From: Hevea brasiliensis
Taxonomy: Eukaryota; Streptophyta; Magnoliopsida; Malpighiales; Euphorbiaceae
NCBI RefSeq assembly: GCF_030052815.1
Contig: NC_079510.1
Coordinates: 9,371,375-9,435,374, forward strand
Reading direction: 5' to 3'
DNA: 64,000 nucleotides
Positions 57,873 through 64,000 of the stretch are shown piece after piece; position 1 is the first letter of the stretch; each line of letters opens with the position of its first letter. Made by a program: the position numbers and the translations under genes. The notes beneath the pieces were generated by a model. The model worked only from the letters and a program-made list of their open reading frames with translations. It did no database searches and had not been told where the DNA came from.

Positions 57873-59757
57873 TCATAGTCAGTGGCCTTCCCTTCTGAGA
57901 TTTTACTCATAGTAGTCATTAAGTTCTCATCTACCTTCTGCCCATCCAAAATCTGCTGTAGCAGGTTTGGCCTTACTTGCAACTCAGCCAAAATAGCTCC
58001 ATCTCGAGCCAAGAATAGATGGGCATTCAATGATCTCAAAGCTATGATGGATTTTCTACTCAAGGCATCAGCAACTACATTTGCCTTCCCAGGATGATAG
58101 TCAATCACACAATCATAGTCCTTTAGGAACTCAATCCATTGCCTATGTCTAAGGTTGAGCTCCTTCTGGTTTGGCAAGTATTTTAGACTTTTGTGGTCTG
58201 TGTAAATGTAGCACTTTTCACCATACAAGTAGTGCCTCCATATCTTCAGTGCAAAGATAATTGCTGCAAGTTCTAGATCATGGGTAGGGTAATTCTGTTC
58301 ATGTGGCCTTAGCTGCCTGGAAACATAGGCGACCACCTTCGCCTCTTGCATCAATATACACCCTAACCCATTATGAGAGGCATCACTGTAGACCACAAAG
58401 TTCTTTCCCGACACTGGTTGTGTTAACACTGGTGCCTCTGTCAACATAGCCTTCAACTTCTCAAAACTGGCCTGACACTTGTCATTCCAGTCAAATCTGA
58501 CATTCTTGTGTAACAACTTGGTCATTGGAGCGGCTATTAAAGAAAATCTCTTCACAAATCTTCTATAATACCTAGCTAGCCCCAAGAAGCTTCTAACCTC
58601 AGTTGTATTCCTGGGAGGCTTCCATTCCATCACTGCTTCTATTTTCTTGGGATCCACTCTAATCCCATCAGCTGACACTATGTGTCCAAGGAATGCAATC
58701 TCACTCAACCAGAAAACACACTTGGACAACTTAGCATGCAGCTTCTTTTCTCTCAGGGTTTGCAGAACAATCCTCAAATGCTCATCATGTTCTTCACTGG
58801 TCTTGGAATACACCAAAATATCATCAATAAAGACCACTTCGAACCGATCTAGGTATGGATGGAAGATACGGTTCATAAGGTCCATGAATGCTGTTGGTGC
58901 ATTTGTTAGGCCAAAGGGCATCACCAGGAACTCATAATGCCCATACCGGGTACTGAATGCAGCCTTTGGCACATCTGCATCCTTCACCCTCATCTGATGA
59001 TACCCTGATCTGAGATCAATTTTGGAAAATACTCCTGCTCCCTTCAACTGATCAAACAGATCATCAATTCTAGGCAACGGATATTTGTTCTTCACTGTCA
59101 CTTTATTCAACTACCGGTAATCGATACATAACCTCAAAGTCCCATCCTTCTTCTTCACAAACAGCACTGGAGCTCCCCATGGTGACACACTGGGGCGTAT
59201 GAACCCCTTATCCAGTAACTCTTATAACTGGATTTTCAATTCCTTCAATTCTGTGGGTCCCATCCTATAAGGAGCAATAGAGATTGGTGTTGTACCTAGC
59301 AGTATCTCAATAGCAAATTCGACTTCCCTTTCTAGTGGTAAGCTGGGCAATTCTTTAGGGAACACATCTGGGAAGTCTCTTACTGTGGATATGTCACACA
59401 GATCTGGCTTAGCTTACCTAGTGTCCGCCACATGCACTAGGTAGGCTTCACAGCCTTTTCTCATCAGTTTTCTTGCCATTGTGGTTGAGATGACATTGGA
59501 CAAGAAATCTATCCTTTCCCCCACAAATGTAATCTCATTACCCTCAGGAGTTTTCAAGGAAATTCTCTTCAATTTACAATCAACCATTGCTTGATGATAT
59601 GTGACAACCAGTTCATTCCTAAAATCATGTTAAACTCACGGAAAGGAAACTCGATCAGGTCTGCTAAGAATTCATACTCCTGAATCCTTAATGGGCAACC
59701 TTTGTAGACTTTGTTCACCACTATACTGTAGCCCAATGGATTAGTGACCAGGATTTC
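57869..59757 (-). pseudogene. Element F RT and RNase H
   Basis: The 413-residue frame opens at 59110 just after a TAG that replaces the Gln of IDYRQLNK. It holds [11 protein letters not shown] (D32), [21 protein letters not shown] at 94-97, the thumb and connection, then RNase H with D243, E280 and D305 (YSDAS, LELAA, YTDHK) and [11 protein letters not shown]. Upstream, 59757-59111 carries the protease C-terminus (REFNMILGMNW) and the RT N-terminus (FPDVFPKELPSLP-like, [24 protein letters not shown]) with several stops. Less frame damage than B or C. Confidence 0.88.
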
Positions 59758-61153
59758 TTAGTCACTCTCCCCTACTAGTATCCCCCTTTCTACAGGTAGG
59801 TTGATATAGATGTATGAATGAGTGGATTCTGGATCTACCAATGCATGCACAGATGTATTGTAGAGGGAGAACGTACCCCTCGTGACGTCCAAGGCATCTT
59901 GCTTGTCCTGAGCTCTTATGGCATAGGCTTTGGCAGGTGCTCTGACCTCTGGCCTTTCTGCTGGCTCAGATGCAGGTCTCTGTGAAGGTCCCACTGCCTC
60001 AGATTTACCAGATTTCCTACCCCTTTGTGGTACAGGAGCAGGTCTATCTGCTTGTGTTGGAGCAGCTATAGCAGTTCTGCGTGGACAGTTCCTTAACTGA
60101 TGCTCTGTTGACCCACACCTTAAACAGGCACCCGTCACTCTCCAACACTCCCCCTTATGCCACTTCAGGCAATGCGAACATGCAAAAGATACTGGGGCTG
60201 GTCTCTTGAACCCCGTCCCTAGAGAGCTGCCCATTAATGGTGTGGACTGACCTCTCCTAGGGGTGAACTGTGGCCTGGGCCCCTGGGACTGACCCTGACC
60301 TTGAGGTTGGCCTGAACTCTGTGCAGGTGGACCTTTGAACTTCTTCCCAGGTGCAAGAGATGAGCTAGACTGACCCGAGCCCCTCTTCTGCTGTCTGTCT
60401 CTTCTAGTCTGCTTACTTATTCTAACTTTCTCAACTTTTAATTCAGCTTCCACTAACTTGGTGAAGTCTATGATTCCCAAGGCAGTAATCATTATCTTTA
60501 TGTTGTCATTTAATCCCTTTTCAAATCTTTTACACCTCTTGGTTTCATTAGGGACCATCTCCCTTCCATAACGACTCAGTCTGACAAATTCCTTTTCATA
60601 CTCTACCACTGTCAGTTGTCTCTGGCTTAGGTTAATGAACTCTCTTCTTCTCTCTTCTAGATATACACTACTCACATACTTCTTCTTGAATTCTAAGAGG
60701 AAAAAGTTCCAAGTTATTAATTATGGCTGCACTTCACTAGACACTATATCCCACCATTGGTAGGCATCATCTTACAACAGAGATACAGCAGCTTCTAGAT
60801 TTTGCTCTGGAGTGCAGTGGAGTTACTTTAAAACCATCCCTGCTCCATTCAACTAGTTTTCGGCTGCAACAGAATCATTTTCTCTCTTGCCAAAGAAATC
60901 CACTGCTCCAAATTTTCTTAATATTTCCATATGTGATTTCTGCTGTGGAGGTGGTGGTGGTGGTGGCATTACCCCCAATCATTTGTCTGAAAAACTTGGC
61001 CATTTGCTGGAACATGGCCTGTGGAGGCTGAGCAGGCTCTACTGGAGCTGGTGGAGTAGGTTCTCCCCTATCCCCAGTCTCAGCTACTGCTGGTGGAGCA
61101 TGACTCTCCACTTCCTCCTCAACTGCCCTCTGAGATGTGGGGTCCATATCCAA
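59758..61153 (-). pseudogene. Element F gag and protease start
   Basis: Gag starts near ATG 61153 (MDMDPTSQRAVEEEVE) with a Pro-rich region, MFQQMAKFFRQMIGG and a Thr/Pro homopolymer-like stretch where the frame shifts. Stops occur between 60676 and 60874. The frame 60675-59758 has the capsid C-terminus (YLEERRREFINLSQRQLTVVEYEKEFVRLSRYG), a Gln/Gly/Pro-rich linker, CSHCLKWHKGEC and a CCHC knuckle at C184, C187, H192, C197. Protease begins at DVTRGTFSLYNTSVHALVDPESTHSYIY: the active-site Asp is D281 but the Gly of DPG is Glu, which should abolish activity. Confidence 0.85.
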
Positions 61154-61257
61154 GTCAAAATAAGAAAGACAAACAGATCTGCATTAGTGTAACCTTGACT
61201 TTTACAAATATAATGCATGGTATAGACTCAATTTAGACCCAGAAACGCCTAAACCGT

Positions 61258-61269
61258 GCTTTGATACCA
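61258..61269 (-). other. Primer binding site of element F
   Basis: Minus-strand TGGTATCAAAGC, five bases from the LTR edge; one base differs from the B and C site. Confidence 0.85.
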
Positions 61270-61942
61270 CTAAATGTGATACCCCTTACCCGTCTACAGT
61301 GCAGTTGAGTAAGATATGCCACACCATGTACCAGAATACCATATTTTATTTCAATTATTTTTATCCTTCCTTATTTATTTCTTTCATAGTTATAAAGTGC
61401 AATTTGTGAAGTATAATTCATTTAAGTCATTTATGGAAAACATAAATTTATTTCAGGTTTCGTAAATTTTATAGAAAATCCGACAGAGTACCGGCTAAAA
61501 ATGGAGAAAACAGTTCTTTGGAACCTGTAAAAAACACTTCCAATATGTTTTCAATCATTCTCAAGCTCCATTTTATCAACAAAGTCTCAATATTTTTTTT
61601 TCAACAATATTTCCATTTCTCATTCATTCATTTCACATGATATTCATAAACAAATCATAAATAAATACTCAATTTTTTATTTATAAACACAAATTTCTAC
61701 TATTTACATTAATACCAATATTTACATTAATACCAAAATATATTACATAAGTCTCAATAATACATGAGAAAATAAAAGTTATTTATAAAATATCAAAATG
61801 AAACCTAGTGTCCTACCAATGCACTGAAGTCTGTGAGGTGACACAGATACTATGCAGAGCTGTAGATGATCTCACCCAGTCTATAGTCTACTGGGTTCTC
61901 TATCGGTCTCTCCAGAACTTACACATGGCAAAAAGCAACGAG

Positions 61943-61960
61943 CTAAGCAATAATGCTTAG
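61943..61960 (-). other. Conserved LTR stem-loop, 5' LTR of F
   Basis: CTAAGC and GCTTAG arms with loop AATAAT, six perfect pairs, 668 bp from the U5 terminus. The left LTR of F has A in place of G at one arm position, so this copy has one more pair. Confidence 0.7.
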
Positions 61961-63706
61961 TAGTGCCAATAATAGAATAAAAAGAAATAACAGGAAATAA
62001 ATATACAGTGAATGTATTGATGTCTCATTGCAGACAAATTTTCGATAATTATTTATAGTCTTATTTATTTTGTACTTGTTATATTCATTATTTCATTAAA
62101 TTTATCCACTTTCATTTTTGGTTGCCCAAGTAACCTATACTGGATGACTGGACTGGATAAACGGGTAAACTGGCACTGGGTATCAAGTACATCATGCCGT
62201 CACACCATCGATCACATATATATCTCCCGGTGTGCAATAGAACAACTAATAAGCTGTAATAAACATTAGGCACAAGGCTAAGTATCATCACAATGTCAGA
62301 ATGGCTAAAAGCCATAAAATCACATAATGGCATAATGCCATGTGCAGTACTGGTAACTGAACCCTATTGGCATGGCAACCTATCCAAATCAATCTTATTA
62401 GGTGTACTAGGGCACGTTACACTTTTAAATTTTACAATTCTTGAAATTTAAGTTTAGGTGTTACTATTCATTTTATTAGTTAACTAAAATGTTGACTTCT
62501 GCATAGACAATAGGTACATTGGTTCTAATATTCTCAACATACCACATTTTTCATTCTAAAGTTGTTGGTATTGGTTGCCAATACCATTTCTAAGCTTAGT
62601 GTTAGTTATTCACAATTTTCAGATTTCAAGTATTATGTTTTCTATTCCATTGGTCATTTGTACAGTAGGAATTTGGCAAAGTTGTCTTCATGAAAGTTGT
62701 TCCTTATTGTGTCTAGTTACATTTCTTTTTTTGAATCACTCCATTAGAGTTTTGTAGCTCAAGTTATAGCCTAAACACCATAACTGGCCGGATTGCAAAC
62801 TTTCCAGATTTTCTGGACAGAACCAAATCTATAGTGCTTTGTACACTGACTGCAGGTCTATTTTTGAACATGTTATGATCAAACTTTGTGTTTGGTTTCT
62901 TCATGAAAGTTATAGGTCTATGTCTCAGATTTCTTTTGTTAAAAGTTCAGGTCAATTGAACATTTCTACACTGAGTTATAGCTGCCTAAATCTACTAGAC
63001 TCACACCTAGTCCTGCAGGTCACCAAGGGCAGCACACCTAATTTCAACTCCAACATCCTTACTCACTTCAATTCCTTCTCACACATATTCAAATGGTCAC
63101 TAATTGACCATTACAAAGTTAACATACCATTACATGAGCAAACCCTAATGTTGTTCAAGTGTCTACATTTTTCAAGTTCTTTCATGCATTCCACTTGCAT
63201 TTAATTTACACAAACCTATTCAATCACTCATCTCATACTAAGGGCAACTCATAACCACTTTGCTATCAAGCAAAATCACCAAACCCTAACCAACCCTAGC
63301 TGCCGAAAATTTTAGGGCGCACACACACACATTTTTATTTTGTTTTCTTATATTTCCTACTCATTTCATGCCATTAAACATGAACTAAACCAAAAGTAGT
63401 AAGAGTTAGACACTAACCACTTGGAGCAGAATTTCTCCCTTCACAAAAATTCCTCTTTTCTTCCTCTTCTTGCTTCCTAGTAGTGATTTAAGGTGTGAGG
63501 ATCAAGTTTAGTGTAGGGCTTGAGTGATTTTATGGTGAGGTTTGGTGTGGAGTGAAGCTTTGGTGGAGCTTCAATGGTGGAATGGGTGGAAGGGAGTGTT
63601 TTGGCTGGTTGATGAGGGAGAAGATGGATGATGACTTTTGTCTATTTTTATCTCTTTTTATTTGTTTTAAGTGGGCTTGGTTAATTGTAATTGGTGGTAA
63701 TGGTTA

Positions 63707-63727
63707 ATGACATCATGGTGATGTCAT
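63707..63727. promoter_or_regulatory. U3 dyad of F (5' LTR)
   Basis: ATGACATCATGGTGATGTCAT, arms ATGACATCA/TGATGTCAT with a short centre. Counterpart of 55873-55892. Confidence 0.5.
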
Positions 63728-64000
63728 AATTAGCCTTTTATCTCATTTTCTCTTCTTTTCTTCTCTACTCATTTTCAATTTACTTTTTAGCAATATTTAT
63801 TCACATTTTATGTCGTGATAATTATTTACTCAAATGGACAAGTCGGCCAAAAATCATATCTGAAGACGAAATGACTAAAATGCCCTCCGTTTGGCTTAAC
63901 AGACCAAAATTATTTGTACCGATTGAAAAAAATTTTAGAAGCATTTTCTTGGTATTCTAATGCCTCAAAAACCTCAATGACCCTTCTCTGGAGTCTCAAA

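Larger units (their letters stand above)
53265..64000 (-). mobile_element. Element F: Ty3/gypsy chromovirus, minus strand, right LTR incomplete in window
   Basis: 3' LTR at 53265-56436, internal domain 56437-61274, 5' LTR from 61275 past the window end. It has a tRNA-Met-type primer site (TGGTATCAAAGC), a polypurine tract, gag, protease, RT, RNase H, integrase and chromodomain. The proteins are related to but clearly distinct from B and C. The LTR pair shows many substitutions and indels, including a ~190-bp loss, so it is older than B, C and E. Its target duplication would be AAATC (53260-53264) if confirmed on the right. The integrase is interrupted by a 75-bp intron-like segment. Confidence 0.92.
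61275..64000 (-). repeat. 5' LTR of element F, incomplete at the window end
   Basis: 2726 bp of the LTR, matching 53265 to about 56180. Relative to the left LTR it lacks about 190 bp at about 62983 and has a small local duplication near 61715-61740. The U3 end, promoter-distal blocks and right target duplication lie outside. Confidence 0.92.

Overview
This window is repeat-dense nuclear DNA from a flowering plant, most likely a dicot. Every coding relic in it is either a plant LTR-retrotransposon protein or, in one case, a plant mobile domain (PMD/MAIN-like) gene. Retroelement LTRs are 2-4 kb, and primer binding sites match plant initiator tRNA-Met. The style recalls Euphorbiaceae such as rubber tree, but that is only an impression. 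I see no intact host gene and no rRNA, tRNA or CRISPR array. All LTR comparisons were made by eye, so similarity is described in words and not as percentages.

Layout. (1) 1-22147: element A, a minus-strand gypsy-like element with 4.19-kb LTRs and only 1.9 kb of non-coding internal DNA; its left end lies outside the window. Element B (3421-15547, minus-strand Ty3/gypsy chromovirus) sits inside the left LTR of A, bounded by the 5-bp duplication GTAAT. (2) 22148-47690: element D, an old plus-strand Ty1/copia element that survives only in pieces. Its integrase is at 22148-22982, its RT at 35072-36098, its RNase H at 45657-46169 and its 3' LTR from 46170. The gaps hold A (on the left), C (22983-35071, plus-strand gypsy, duplication TTGAA) and E (36099-45656, minus-strand copia, duplication GTAGT). 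(3) 47691-53264: a mosaic of small relics. It contains an LTR-like edge, a zf-CCHC_4 fragment, the 5' end of a short-LTR copia, an opposing copia gag piece, an array of short palindromes, a decayed four-exon PMD gene and the terminal repeat of a hAT-like element. (4) 53265-64000: element F, a minus-strand gypsy chromovirus whose 5' LTR runs off the right edge.

How the parts relate. A, B, C and F are related gypsy families. Their LTRs share a U3-terminal block and a stem-loop always 640-670 nt from the U5 terminus; B, C and F also share a U3 dyad at a near-fixed distance from the U3 terminus. A has no protein of its own but keeps a B-like leader and LTR edge, so it was probably mobilised in trans. 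D and E are two related copia copies on opposite strands. All polyproteins carry stops or frameshifts, many explained by C-to-T or G-to-A changes, as expected in silenced, methylated repeats.

Most worth a second look: the positionally conserved LTR stem-loop with compensatory changes; a 75-bp GT-AG intron-like insertion inside the integrase of F; the palindrome array at 49.5 kb; the palindromic leader repeats and minisatellite of E; and the coding-free, giant-LTR element A.
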